Shown piece by piece: positions 46,478-60,720 of a stretch of 64,000 nucleotides of DNA. Origin of the DNA: Warburgia ugandensis (taxonomy: Eukaryota > Streptophyta > Magnoliopsida > Canellales > Canellaceae); the NCBI GenBank assembly GCA_035236585.1, contig CP141127.1, forward strand, positions 76,303,495 through 76,367,494, in the 5' to 3' direction. Both the position numbers and the translations under genes were made by a program. The notes beneath the pieces were generated by a model, which was given only the letters and a program-made list of their open reading frames with translations, ran no database searches and was not told the DNA's origin. Position 1 is the first letter of the stretch, and every line of letters starts with the position of its first letter.

Positions 46478-49400
46478 ACTATGGTTCTACAAATGATATT
46501 ATAATTGCCAAAAATCTACCACGCACTCATTTAGAGTGCCAATAAACTTAGGAGTTACTATTATCAAAATAGGAACTAGAATTTTGCCTTCCCCATCAAG
46601 ATCATGCATGCATAAGGTATAAGAATTGAAAATTCACATGTTGTGGAACTTGGTTAATATGTTCTTGCTGATCTAGCTCCTCTTAAGTGATCTTTGATGT
46701 ATGTTTTCTTTCCCATGACTTAGATTTTGAGAGAAATTTGAATAACTATTATAGAATTATTTTAAGCTTTATGATTTGATTATATGCATGAAGTTGGAAT
46801 GAAAAGCTTGTAGGATAAGATGAGTTACATATTTTTATTTTAAGAAAAATTTAGAAAAAGAATAGATTTTGGATTTTGAAAGGTGATTTATAGTGCTAAG
46901 TTTTAGCCTAACTATTTACATTCAAAATAAGAAGACATGTAAAATATTTTGGAGTTAGGAATTTCAGAAATACTAGTACGAATTTTTAGATTTTCTACAA
47001 AATATTTTGAGTCTGTAAAAGAGTCTCCCCCTAGTGGAAGGTTTGAAGTTTTTCTCAAAACATAGTAAATTGGAGATTGGTAGCAATGGAAGAAGAGTTG
47101 TAGATCAATTTGTATGGCGTCATGGGGTATACCATGATCAATAATTTGGTCATGAATACAATGAGAAAATCATGACATAAAGTTAGAGTATGGACCACAT
47201 GAACAAGTAGTTATTTTGCATGTATTTTACAATAGCAATTTTCTCTCTGTATTGCTAGAAACAATGACCCCCTTTTATAATAAGATGCATTTGTTCCGAT
47301 CCAAGGGTTTTGGGTTCAAGTTGCTAGGCACCAACATTCAAAAGAAATTTTACTCTTTGATTATGGAACTTGTGCGATTCTCTATGAATTGTACTTACTG
47401 ATATATTGGCTCATAATCTTGTTAGTGTATTCAATGTATGTATGTATGTATGTATGTATGTATGCATGTATAAGAAGAAAAAAGAAAAACATAAAGAAAA
47501 AATTAAAAAAAAGTGAACTCTATCAAATTACCTCCTTCTCGAGCTAGTGAATGATAAATTTTATTGTTGATTCGTATACATGAGAAAAGGAACAAACTCT
47601 ATTCTAGTAATCATTTAGTGATGGACACCACTTAGGCTATGGTGTGTCAATTTGGAATGAATTTCAATAATTACTTCCATTCCTTTCTCAATATCTGCAT
47701 GAGAGTAGTTACAAAGTCCTTTTTAATTACAACTCATGTGGCAAGAGCCCTATTAACCTTGGAAGCCACATATAAAGTGTGGAAGCCATTAAGATGAAGA
47801 GATCATCCATAAAGTTTTGGTTCTTTTAGATGTCATAGTGTTCCTCCATTGAAGGAGCATCTCTACAATATGAAAATGGCATTGCCCACTATATATAAAA
47901 AAGAGCAGCCTAGTGCAAGAAGATCCTATGTATTCGAGGTCTAGGGAAGAGGCAGACCACAAGGGGTCTATACTATGTGGCCTTACCTTGCACTTTTGCA
48001 AGAGGCTGTTTCCATGCCTTGAACTCATGACTGTCAGGTCACATTGCAACAACTCAACCATTGCACGACGGCTCCCTTTCTCACTACCCATTGAATATTA
48101 AACCACAAAATCACATACCATAGTCGAAAGACCAACAAGCAACGAAGATAACTAATGGACTCCCCCTTACCAAGGCACACTTGATATCCATTTGTGGGCT
48201 TCATGCCATTCTATTTAAATTGCAAGAGAAAGTGGTTTGTCTAGAATTGAAAACAACATAATGAAGCAATCTTTGTAGGGATGCTAAGCTTCCAAACAAC
48301 TTAGTGGGTTTGAGTTGGTGAGATTGCTCAGGGTTCGTCAAAGATAAGATATCTGGATGGCTCTTATTGCCATGACCCTTTTTAGAAGTGTGCAGTCATA
48401 CACTACAATGTTCAAGCATTTAAGTGGCCTTATCCTACACTTTGAGTATCGGTTTTGTTGGTGTGGCTGTGTGTACTGTGATTTAATTTCTGATGAACAC
48501 TTTAAACTACATATAAAGTTGCAATTAAACTTTAGACCGCCAACAAACATCTTTTTAACGTAACACCAACAACAATAAACTAAGACATTCTTTGTTATAT
48601 ACACATAAATATTACAAATCATATTCCTAGAATTATTAGTTTTAGCCCTTAACTTACTTTAAATATCACTAATCAGGATTTATTTTATATTTTGCAAGAT
48701 TAGCATACAACGGAGAAAAATGCATATTTTTGGCAACTAAAACCTTAAAAGAGACTAATTCCATAGTTTGAGCACTATCATAGGCCCACATGGCATAAAC
48801 TATGAATTTGAGCATCATCACAATACCACATGGCATAAACCATGAAGTCTAGAAGTTCAAAATGCTATGAGGGTGTCTCTATCAAATTTAGCACTATCAA
48901 AAACTCATGCATGAGACCAACCTTATCAACTCAAGAAAATGTGCCTTTATCAAAAGAGAGGGTGGGTAATTTTCTATGTATGCATGGATTCAAACACCTA
49001 TGAAGAGCTTCTAAGTGAAGCTAGACTCACATAAAATGGATGGACATGTATGTGATTTATTTTCAAAGAAAAACAAGTTAGAGACCGATCCCCACATAAA
49101 GATTATATCCACTTTCTCACTCTCTCACTAAACTCAAGAGAGGACCCACGCATGATTCCATGTGAATTTTCCTAAGGAGATGACATGTGATCCCTCTTTT
49201 ATGCCTGATCTTCATGAAGAAAAATAAGAAGCAAATAAAGAAGAAAAAATGTGTAATGGAGGGAAAAATTAGAAAATCTATGGCTCTCCTTCATCTAGTC
49301 TTTTATAGCAAGAAGAGTAAGATCTATTCTATATTAGGGCTATCTTAGGAGGCATCCAATAAGAAGTAATTTGCAAGAGAGAATTAAGGGAGTGTAAGGG

Positions 49401-49619
49401 TGAGTGGACCAATGCGAATAAAGCAACAAGAACACCAAAATTGAAGGTGTGGTGGAGATTTTTTTAGTAGGCTGTCCACCATTTTTTTAGGGTTATCCAT
49501 GAGTGATTTTAAGGGGTAAAAACATATTTTTCTAGAGAAATAAAAGTTGGCCTATAATGAAGCTTAGCTTGTGATTGGTAGAGGAAAAAATGGTGGGCTG
49601 AGGAGAGCGAGACTTACAT
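46478..49619. other. Non-coding duplicated flank, empty Copia site
   Basis: Matches 1,776-4,298 and then 9,020-9,532. The Copia integration point is around 49,043-49,047, where GGACATGTATGTG is uninterrupted and present once. An ATGT microsatellite is at 47,434-47,470. No gene. Confidence 0.65.
47434..47470 (+). repeat. (TATG)n microsatellite
   Basis: About eight ATGT units with one imperfect unit. Copy A has only TATATGTATATATAAG here. Confidence 0.9.
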
Positions 49620-50110
49620 TCCATGTTCCACATCAATTGAGGCAGTAGAGCAAGATTTACATGACAGTGCTGTTAAGTAAAATTTGTTAAAAGCTCAACA
49701 ATCCATGAAGCAACTGGTAGATGGACTTAGAATGGAAGTGCACTTTAAAGAAGGTGATTTGGTATTAGTCAAGTCCATCCTTATAGACAACAATCCTTGG
49801 CTTCCAGTCTTAATTTCAAATTAAGTGCTAAGTATTTTGAACCCTACAAGGTACTGAAAAGGATTGGACTAGCAACCAATAAGCTGCAACTGAGCATAGC
49901 CACATTCATTAGGTTTTTCATGTATCACTCCTTAAATAGTTCCTTGGCTTCCCTGGTGATGATCAATATCCTTTACCTAGCCTTGACATAGACAACATAC
50001 CTTTGCTATTCCTTTGTCTATATTGGATGCTAGAATCATTTAAGAGAAGTACTAGCACAATTGGATACTAGCACAACTGAGAAGAAATGGAGCTATTAAT
50101 TTCATCCATG
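49620..50110 (+). pseudogene. Gypsy chromovirus integrase C-terminus relic, copy B
   Basis: Same relic as 9,533-10,160. An open run 49,797-49,991 reads FKLSAKYFEPYKVLKRIGLA then NKLQLSIATFIRFFMYHS. The chromodomain part present in copy A is missing here, joined at about 50,045 where ACTAGCACAA text is repeated (ACTAGCACAATTGGATACTAGCACAA), probably a deletion scar. Confidence 0.78.
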
Positions 50111-50377
50111 GCTCTTGCAGTAATATGTGCAATCTTAGCTCCAAGCAATAAAGAGAAGTACCTTTAAAAAAGTAGTCAAGGTTAGGGAGTGAGTAGTAAT
50201 GCCTACTAGCAGTTAGTTATGCTAGCTGTCACTATGTTGTAAGCCAATAACTGCAGCTAGATTTTTGTTACGTGTTTGGAAGATAGTTGAAATTCTATCA
50301 AAGAGTAGAAAATAGAGTCTAATGGCATAGGAACGAACTCAAGGCAGTAAGTGTATTGTTAGTTGACAATTAGGCAA

Positions 50378-51047
<670 letters not shown>

Positions 51048-51110
51048 AGTGGATTTGCACCTCCAACCTCTTGGTTGTGAGATGAGACATTTAACCAACT
51101 TGGCTAAGGG
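51048..51110 (-). repeat. tRNA-derived SINE-like head, copy B
   Basis: Same as 10,790-10,861, with a change in the B-box-like text (GGTGCAAATCC on the minus strand). Present in both copies, so older than the duplication. Confidence 0.45.
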
Positions 51111-52366
51111 CTAAAATTGTAAGAATAGAATATTAAACTATGACCATCTTGAGCTTTATCCACTCAATCTTACTTTTACAACTTATTTTGCTAATATACC
51201 AGCTAATTGGTATTTCATGTGAACAACAACATAATGGATATGGTTGACAACAATTTTCCTGAAATGAATCGTTTTAATCACTAGTGTTTGACATACTGAG
51301 AAAACAACTGTTGCCTCATACTTTCATACTGAGATTGTTGGAATAATATTAAACCATTGTAAGGGTTACTTTGTCTACATTACTCTAGATGGCCATGAGA
51401 CAATAATTGACCTATCAACCAAAGGAGCACATTAGAACACCAAATAGGGACCCAAGAAGAGACAGAGACTTGATTAAGCACCAAAGGAGTCCTACATGCT
51501 ATGGTAAGCAAGAAGGAATAAAAGAAACAAGATGTGCAGTACATGTCAAATGTTATTTTCTGGATGCATTAGTGGCAAGTACAATTCTAAAGGAGAAAAT
51601 ACTGCTCATTCAGAAGGCACTTGCCAAAGAATGTTTCTCCAAGATAAACATAATTAGATTCCACTTCCCTAATCAGGCAATTAGTTCCTCAGGGAGCTGG
51701 TAAAAAATGGAACACAAAAGAATGGATACTGACCACTCCTTTCCACTATCTCTAGTTCTTAAGGAACCAAACATGCATTACAGAGCAATCAAAAGGACAA
51801 TGATTGAATATATAGCTCCGTAAATATGCACTAAAAAAACAGATACGGATTTATTACTAAAAGGAAGTGCATGAAAACCTTTATTTTCTGTTCTGGAAGG
51901 AATGAGGTATGTCCGGTGGGAATAAGTAAGAAAGCAGCGGCCCTATGGGAGAACGAAGGAAAATTGCTTATTAAAAAAATGGTCTAACTTTCATCCGCCA
52001 AGCTTAGTTACCGAGGAATTCACTAGGAAGCCATAATGCAATTTGAAGAATGGATATACCATATAAATCCCTATGAGATCAATGCTTGCCAATGGATTAA
52101 TCTAAATATGGAACTTCTATTGAACGCCCACGAACCTATAAAAATGCTGTCCCCAAGGCAACGAAAGCAAGAAACAGTGGATAACAAGGTGCTCTATGGA
52201 TTTGGACAGAAGAATACCAAACAGCAAAGAACACCGTTTTATGGGTTCATCACATGCTTCTATTACCCGTTATATTGATCAAAACCTCATTTTCACATGT
52301 CACTTCAACACCGTTTAAATGATGATATGTCCAACAAGCTGAACGCTACAGATTGACCTGAATAAA
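51111..52366. other. Non-coding duplicated stretch
   Basis: Counterpart of 10,862-12,307. It contains the 98-codon frame 51,407-51,703 that I could not support as a gene. Confidence 0.4.
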
Positions 52367-52777
52367 CTAAAAATGAGAAGCATAAGAAAACAGCCATACG
52401 TAGAAAAAAGAAGAAAACAAGCACGCATGATTGAAACACCTAGGGAAAAAATAGCAAGATGGTGTGTAAAAGCCCCGAAACGCCGCGTGTAGAGACAACA
52501 CTCCCTCAGGAAAACCAATTCTCTCAGCCCATTTCGGACTGCTCTTAGGCACTGCATTCTCGGCTAGAAATGCGTTACAGAGAATGAGAAGATTTTGAAA
52601 GTAAATAAAGATTTTGCCTTCAAAAATAACCGAAGTGTTGCTCAACGAATACGAGTGCCACATAGGACGAATTGCTTTCCTGGAAGGCAAGCAGAACCCG
52701 CTACGTCTTCGAGTTTGGGACGAGGGAAGTATAGTGCATGCCGCGGTAGGTTTCGTGTTCGAGATTGAGTTATCCAT
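52367..52777 (-). other. Recurrent minus-strand open frame MDNSIS, copy B
   Basis: The longest of three related frames, 136 codons, starting MDNSISNTKPTAACTILPSS and continuing with SGFCLPSRKAIRPMW. Later text is cysteine- and phenylalanine-rich and looks like non-coding translation. Copy A lacks the CLPSRK part by a small deletion and is in a different frame after it. I do not recognise a family. Confidence 0.2.
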
Positions 52778-53104
52778 GACTGGGGACTTTAACCCCTCCG
52801 TCCTTGTTATTTGTAGCCGCTTACAAGGTACATGTCAATTGGATGTAGAACTAATGTTGACGGACATGTAGAAACATCCTTGTCTGTGAACAAGGCTACT
52901 AGTCAAACCTCGACATTTGTTGACGAGGATATTAGTTTTGAAAAGTCTATGTTTGTAAAAAAATAAAAAGAAAGAAAAAATCCTTATAATGATTTTACAT
53001 TGTGTCTTGGTTACCAACCTAATTGGCCTACTACTAATTGAGCAATGAATCAAGTGTAAGATATAGCCAAATGATGCTATCCATTCATTTATTTGATATG
53101 TTAA

Positions 53105-54575
<1,471 letters not shown>

Positions 54576-55358
54576 AGTTCACAACAACACTAAATAGATA
54601 TAGAGAAAAAGTGAAAGACTTTTGAAAGCAAAAGATTGGAAGTCTTGACCATTACTACTTGAAGATGATTACTTGAACATATTTTTTTATTCTTACTCAG
54701 GAGTTGTTTGAATTTTCAAAGGAGTCCTAAAATTATAGCATTATAGCCAATACATGCATTAGAAATCAAATTCGAATTTTTGAGCTCACATCTTGTTAGA
54801 AAAGGACACTTTTATTAAAGGAATCAACTAGATTTTCCTAGCAGTTGACTCAAAGTGGAGTATAGCTCTTTGTATCTTGAAATCAAATTCTTGGCAATTG
54901 ACTACTTGTGAAGAGTAGTTGGTTATATTTCTACCTAGAAGATAAAACCCATCTCATTGTGTTGGAACTTGAATAAAGTCTCTAAAACAATCAAATAGAA
55001 TTCTTCAAACCATGCCATGTACAATTCATATGAATGAGGAAGATTCGTGGTGATGAAGGATATTGCAGTTGCCTACATTATATGGATTCCTCAAGTAGAC
55101 TTTCTTATCCAAGTTATGTCACAAAGTAGTCAGCTATTTTTCCTAGAATAGCTAACTTGACTCCAAAATTGTTGACTTGAATTCAAAATATAGGTGACTT
55201 ACTAAAGAAAAATAAAATGGTTCTTTGGTAATTCTGGAACCTCAAATTAGTTAATTCGATTTCTAAGGTAGTCAACTGAATTTAAAGTAGTTGACTAGAT
55301 TTTTAAGGAAGAAGACTAGATCTTGGGAAATCTTTGAGAATGTTCAATAAATCATAAG
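54576..55358. other. Non-coding duplicated stretch
   Basis: Counterpart of 14,433-15,210. No gene. Confidence 0.55.
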
Positions 55359-55726
55359 AATGTTGCTAAGTGTTTGATTTTGGTCAAAATTTCCCTAATT
55401 TAGCGTTCAATTAGATCATCTAACCGTTCAATTTTACAAAACTTAGCTTGATTTTGAATATAAATCCAATTGACCATCCAAACCTTGATTTGTCAAAATC
55501 AATGGTCAGATGATCATTAGAGTTCATTAGATGACTAATGTGCGGTTCAGATGATTCTAATTTAGTCTTTTCTTTTGCAGATCAACCAAAGGACGCACGG
55601 ACGGCTGTAATTAAAAGATAACTGTGCAGATCATCTTAAAGGGCGATGGATGGACCAGATCACCCATGGAGATGGATGGAATAAAAATAATGGACAAAAT
55701 GGAAAGAACATGTAAAGGGCAACTCT

Positions 55727-55960
55727 TTCCTCCACTTCTCTTTCCTTTTCTTCCTCTTTCCCTCCTTATTCTTTTTTTTCTTTCCTTCATTCTCTCTTTC
55801 CTTTCCCACTCCTTTTCTTTCTTTTCTTTTTCCTTCCTTTTCTTTTTTCTTTCTTTTTCTTTTTCCTTTTCTTTCTTTTCTTTTTCCCTTCCTTTTCCTC
55901 TTTTCTTTCTTTCCTTTTCCTTTTCCTTTTCCTTCTTTCCTTTTTGTTTTTCCCTTCCTC
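55727..55960 (+). repeat. Pyrimidine-rich CTTTTC tract in the solo LTR
   Basis: Over 200 bases of almost pure C/T on the plus strand, built from CTTTTC, CCTTTTC and TTTCTTTC words. Such asymmetric tracts can form triplex structures. Here it is LTR sequence. Confidence 0.9.
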
Positions 55961-56944
55961 ATTCTCACGTACCCAACTCTCTCTTCTTATAGTTTTTTCT
56001 TCCTCTCCTTCTACTTCTCTTTCTTCCCATCTTCCTCTCTTCTCCCGCTCTCTCTCTTGTTTCTCTCTACTCCCTTATCTCCCAACGCCCCTCTCCTTCA
56101 TCGTTTTGTTTGTCATTTTTTAACTCTCATGCAACCACTCTCTTCAGCCCCCTTCTCTTCTTTTCGTTTTCCTTCATTGTCTTACTGTTTTACCTTTGGG
56201 TTCCATCGTTTTTCTATTTTTCAGTCGTTGTCCTTCATCGTTATTTTCCTCTTTTGTGTTGGAAACTGAGTTCTAGTTTCCACCCAATCTCCACCTATCC
56301 CCAGTTAGGAACGACGCCCATACCTTCCTTATTTCTTCTCCTGTACCCAGTTCGATAAAGCAGCCTCCATAGCATCTCCACCACTCAGCACCCTCTCAAA
56401 CATCTACCCAGTCTCTCACCGCATCAGCCCCCTTCCTATTCTCTACCTCTTACCCTCTCTATTTGACATCGTTTTTTTCTCCTCTGTCACGACTAGTCAA
56501 TCCTGTGTATCACCGCTTTCCCTACACCTATCATCCACCGCACCACTTCTAGGCTGTCTCCACTTCCACGCCCAGCACCGCACAAGCCAGACCAAAGACG
56601 CCCTTCTCTCCATCGGCCAAGGCATCCTTCGTAGCATGCCCCAGGCTCCTCTGCTCCAAACGAACCAGACCAGCATCGCCTAGCCCTGCTCACCCTTAGC
56701 TTCACCTTCTCTTGTTCACCGGCACTGGACATTCCCAATCTCCAGACTCAAGACACCCCGGCCTCTCTTCTCTTCCCCTCTGTCTCTCCTGGCACCATTC
56801 ATCTGCCTAGACAGCACCAGACGACATCACCGGACGACACCCCTTTCCGGCTTCTGTCTTCCAGAGTCCAACCCGTCGATCCTCTGCTCCCTTCTCCAGT
56901 ACCCACTGGACAAGCACCTCCCATCTTCATCATCACCGCCCAGA

Positions 56945-56946
<2 letters not shown>

Positions 56947-57031
<85 letters not shown>
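56947..57031 (+). repeat. (TC)n microsatellite in the solo LTR
   Basis: About 42 perfect TC units. Confidence 0.98.
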
Positions 57032-57034
<3 letters not shown>

Positions 57035-57288
57035 CCCCCGAGTTTCTGCTTCTCTCCGGTCTGGCTTCCTTCTCCGGCGTCTTTCTCTGCAGCACCGGAC
57101 GGTCCTGGGGGAGAAAACCCAGAACCCATCTTCCTTCTCTTCCTCTCCTTCCTCTTCTCCCTTCTTCCTTCTTCCCCTTCTCTTCCGGTTTTCTCCTCTT
57201 CTTCCATCGTTGTTTTCCTGGTTTTTTTTCGTTAAAAAACCAGAAACCCCCGAATTCCACATTTCCCCCTGGAAGATCCCAGTAATCC

Positions 57289-57460
57289 CATTTGAGTCCC
57301 TGTTTTAATTCCACTTCTGTCCTTTATTAGAAATTCCATTTGGGTCCCCTGTTTAATTCCATTTGAGTCCCTGTTTTAATTCCACTTCTGTCCTTTATCA
57401 GAAATTCCATTTGGGTCCCCTGTTTAATTCCATTTGAGTCCCCGAGTTAATTCCAACTGG
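57289..57460 (+). repeat. 71-bp tandem repeat in the solo LTR, about 2.4 units
   Basis: CATTTGAGTCCC starts at 57,289, 57,360 and 57,431. The first two 71-base units are almost identical and the third is partial. Each also contains the related words CATTTGAGTCCC and CATTTGGGTCCCC, so there is an inner half-repeat. Confidence 0.93.
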
Positions 57461-57800
57461 GTCCCTATTCTATTTACATCTATGTCCCGGTTCTGTTTTA
57501 TCATCATTTTGACTATCCAGGGACAGTGCAATCCAGGACAGGCTTATCCAGGACTGATCATTTTATTGCATTTTCTGTGTTTTTGGAATAAATAATTGTG
57601 TACATTGCAACAATTGAATAAATATAGATTTTATTTTATTGTTAGTTGAATTTTGCTATATTCTTTGTTTTGATTCTTTTATTAATTAGATTTTATTGAA
57701 ACTCCATTATTTTAAATCAAGTCCTCGTGGGATCGACCCGTACTTGCATAAGCTACCCTACAATAGCCCGTGCACTTGCGGTAAAACATTCAACAAATGT

Positions 57801-58846
57801 TCTTTGGGAACTTTGAATCTTTAGGCAATTGATTGGACTGATCTTCGTAGTGACCTGGATCTTAAAATCACTATATCTATGGGCATTCACCTTGATTGGC
57901 ATTCTAATCTAACCTTTTCACATTCAAACACTTGTATCTTGGCCATATTGATGCTAGATTTGAGTGATCTTTGGTTTGTTGGAATGATCTTTTAGTGTAG
58001 TATGCATCAAAAACTTGTAAATCTTAAAGACATCATATAGAACAAGATAGAACATCTTGAAATTCTTTAAATCTTCAAATGATAAATTTGATACTTCTTG
58101 AATACATAGAATTCTTCAAGTAAAGATATGTATCTTCTTTGAATACTTGAAAATGTTATGAATGGATCTTATAGCCCCATGAAAACTTGAATTCTTTAAT
58201 GAGTAACATGTGGCTCTTTGATTGAATTGATTCTTCATAGACAATTACTTGAATGCTTGAGAGTACATGCAATTTCTCAAGACATGACTTGTGATTAGAG
58301 TTTAGAAATTGAGGTAGGATTTGGAAATTGATGATGGAATTTCAAATTGGGTGATTTTGGAATTTGATATAATTTAGGGTCAAAATTCATCTTTTGGGTA
58401 GTAAATTTATCTTTAAAAATTAAGTGTAGAATTTGAACTCGATGAGAAATCATTTTTTCTATCTCAAAATTTTCTCTTCAAAGGACTACATGATGAAAGA
58501 TGATTCTTTTTTTTTTTTTAGTGTGGGACTCTCTTGCTTTCTCCCAATCTCTCATTAACTTGCTAATAGGCATCTTGCTAGAGGTCTTTAACCTTTTTCT
58601 TAATTGCTATTAATTGCTTATCTAAACGTTAAGTTACTACTTCTAGGAGTTAACCACTTCCCATGAAGTAGTTTAACTCAAATCTAAGCTAAGAATATGT
58701 GCCATCAAGTACCATACCTCATTACTCATTATACTTATTGTGGTCAAGCACTTTCATTTTATTTTGCTAAGATTTAGGAAGTTTGAAATGTTAGTCAATG
58801 TGGGGACTAAATTTCTTAGGTAGGAGAGCACATGGTTATTAGAACA

Positions 58847-58880
<34 letters not shown>

Positions 58881-59165
58881 TTTTAATGTTATCAAGTTGC
58901 AAATAATGTAGAGCTAATGATATATAAGATTTAAAACTGCATAGTACAAAGAAGTCGTTCCAGAAATATGCAACCAAGCAATAGTGATTGGGTATTTAAC
59001 TACATTTTCAAGATTTTCATTGACTAATGGTACTTGGAGTGTATTCATCATGGGCCAGAGAGTTCTAAAGACTTAACTATAAATAACGCTGGAAACATAG
59101 TAAAACAATTTTAGGTGTTTGAAATCACCATTCTCACAAAGCTATTAGTAGTAAATCAAAACTAT
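57801..59165. other. Non-coding stretch lost from copy A
   Basis: Part after the solo LTR; bases 57,911-59,160 have no counterpart in copy A but match copy C at 28,700-28,858 and 32,208-32,770. It contains an (ATT) microsatellite at 58,848-58,881. No gene. Confidence 0.6.
58848..58881 (+). repeat. (TTA)n microsatellite
   Basis: About 11 ATT units. Confidence 0.95.
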
Positions 59166-59239
59166 GATAAGTGAGTCTTTTGCACCAAAGCCTTGTAGTG
59201 TAATGGAAGTCTCTCATTTGATGAGGGTTTGAAGGTATA

Positions 59240-59240
<1 letters not shown>

Positions 59241-59280
<40 letters not shown>
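59241..59280 (+). repeat. (CA)20 microsatellite
   Basis: Perfect run. The counterpart in copy A is a GA run (15,429-15,483). The weak tRNA-like promoter text precedes it at 59,189-59,238. Confidence 0.98.
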
Positions 59281-59283
<3 letters not shown>

Positions 59284-59989
59284 TAATTGTTATATAGTCC
59301 CCACTTTTGCATAGTGGGCCCCACCTTAGGCTGATCTAACACATCACTGAGTATAGATGGCTACAAACACTCACATCAACTGCAACGATCTAGAACCCAT
59401 GATGTTAAGTGGTTAACTTGTCATAGTTATAACCATGAAACTAGAAGTAGGTAAGGTTATGAGCACTATGAAAAGACCAGCCAAGAAACAAAATCTAGAA
59501 ACCACTTCTTTTGGATGTTAGAATAATCTAATTATGGTATTGGTTGGGAAACAAGATATAAGGAGATAGGCAAATCAGATGGATAGATTTGGTCAACCAA
59601 TGTGGGGCTCACCACATAAAAGAGGAGGATATATGGCAAGCAAGTGGCCTTTCTATTCTGTCATGCTACATAGCATCGTTACTCTATCATTAAAGCAAGG
59701 GGCTTGCCCATGAAACTCTTTATGGCTTGCTCTATTTTATAATGTAGGCTTTAGCCCCTTCTCTCATGAACCTGTAACAACTCAGCCACTTCTTATCTTT
59801 TAAATGTATATTTTGTGTAATAAGTTGCTAACACAGGGTACTCCTTCGATAGTAACACCTAGTTCTCTAACAAAAAGGATAATAATATGCCTTTTGTTTT
59901 AATATTTATACCTTTATCATTCATAAAGAATATGTTCAGCTGCCTTTTAATCATCCAACCCATTCAAATTCATTATAAGCTATTATTGA
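59281..59989. other. Non-coding duplicated stretch
   Basis: Counterpart of 15,484-16,269, lacking about 96 bases near 59,345. No gene. Confidence 0.55.
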
Positions 59990-60720
59990 AGTTTTGGATC
60001 ACATTTTAGAAAATCTAATTGTGCACATTTAAGGTCATTATGGGCCCACATTTTAAAAGATTTAAACCATTCACATTATATGCTATGGGAGATTTGGATC
60101 AACATTTTAGAATATTTAAAACATGAAATCAAATATAAGGGTTGGGCTTACACTTAATAAGATCTAAATGTTCACATTGTAGATCATCTAAGTGTTGGTC
60201 CCACATTTTAGAAGATCTAAACTACTTACATAATACGCCACGTGAGAGTTTAGCCCATATTTTAGAAGATATAAACCATTTACACTTGGGCCATTTGAGA
60301 GTTCTATTTTAGATGATCTAAACAACTCAAATAATAGGCCATACAAGAGTTATGCCTACATTTTAGAAAATCTAAATAATTCAAACAATAGGTAATGTAA
60401 GACTTGGGCCTATGTTTTAGAACATCTAAACCATTTAGATAATAGCTTGTGCAAGACTTGGGCCCACATTTTAGAAATTTAAACCATTCAAATCATAGGC
60501 CATCTAAGAATTAGATGTACACTTTAGAACATCTAAACCATTCAAACCATAGGCTTATAAGAGTTGCGACTATATTTTAACCATTCCAATCATAGGTCAT
60601 TTAAGAATTGAGCAACATTTTAATCATTTAGATGGTCTAAAATGTGAGCTCAAGTCTTTACATGTATGTTATTTGAATGGTTTAGATATTCTAAAATATA
60701 AGCCTAACTTACATAATGGC
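59990..60720 (+). repeat. Degenerate ~60-bp tandem repeat block, copy B, with inverted units
   Basis: Ten or more units of the CCCACATTTTAGAAGATCTA / AACCATTCANATNATAGGCC module in plus orientation, then, from about 60,625, units in the opposite orientation (GATGGTCTAAAATGTGAGCT, TTTGAATGGTTTAGATATTC). The switch of orientation could allow a long hairpin. Copy A retains only the plus-oriented part. Confidence 0.75.

Larger units (their letters stand above)
55364..57795 (+). mobile_element. Solo LTR, Athila/Tat-like Gypsy, 2.43 kb
   Basis: Starts TGCTAAGTG, ends CATTCAACA, flanked by identical TSDs AATGT (55,359-55,363 and 57,796-57,800). Copies A and C give the uninterrupted site AAGAATGTTCTTTGGG. 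No internal region follows. The end GGGATCGACCCGTACTTGCA ... CTACAATAGCCC ... CACTTGCGG ... CAACA matches the LTR end beside the tRNA-Asp-type primer-binding site at 37,015-37,043, which gives the family. It contains a pyrimidine-rich tract (55,727-55,960), a CT microsatellite and a 71-bp tandem repeat. Long open frames inside are not genes. Confidence 0.9.

Noticed and set aside
55624..55992. A 122-codon frame rich in Phe, Ser and Leu that looks like a membrane protein
   Set aside because: Its hydrophobicity comes only from the CTTTTC pyrimidine tract of the solo LTR.
56799..57314. A 171-codon minus-strand open frame and overlapping ones
   Set aside because: They lie wholly inside the solo LTR and are driven by its CT microsatellite and pyrimidine bias. 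No protein family is recognisable.
55361..57795. Placing the third solo LTR start at TGTTGCTAAG to match the CAACA end
   Set aside because: That choice gives no target-site duplication. Starting at TGCTAAG gives canonical TG..CA ends and a perfect AATGT duplication.
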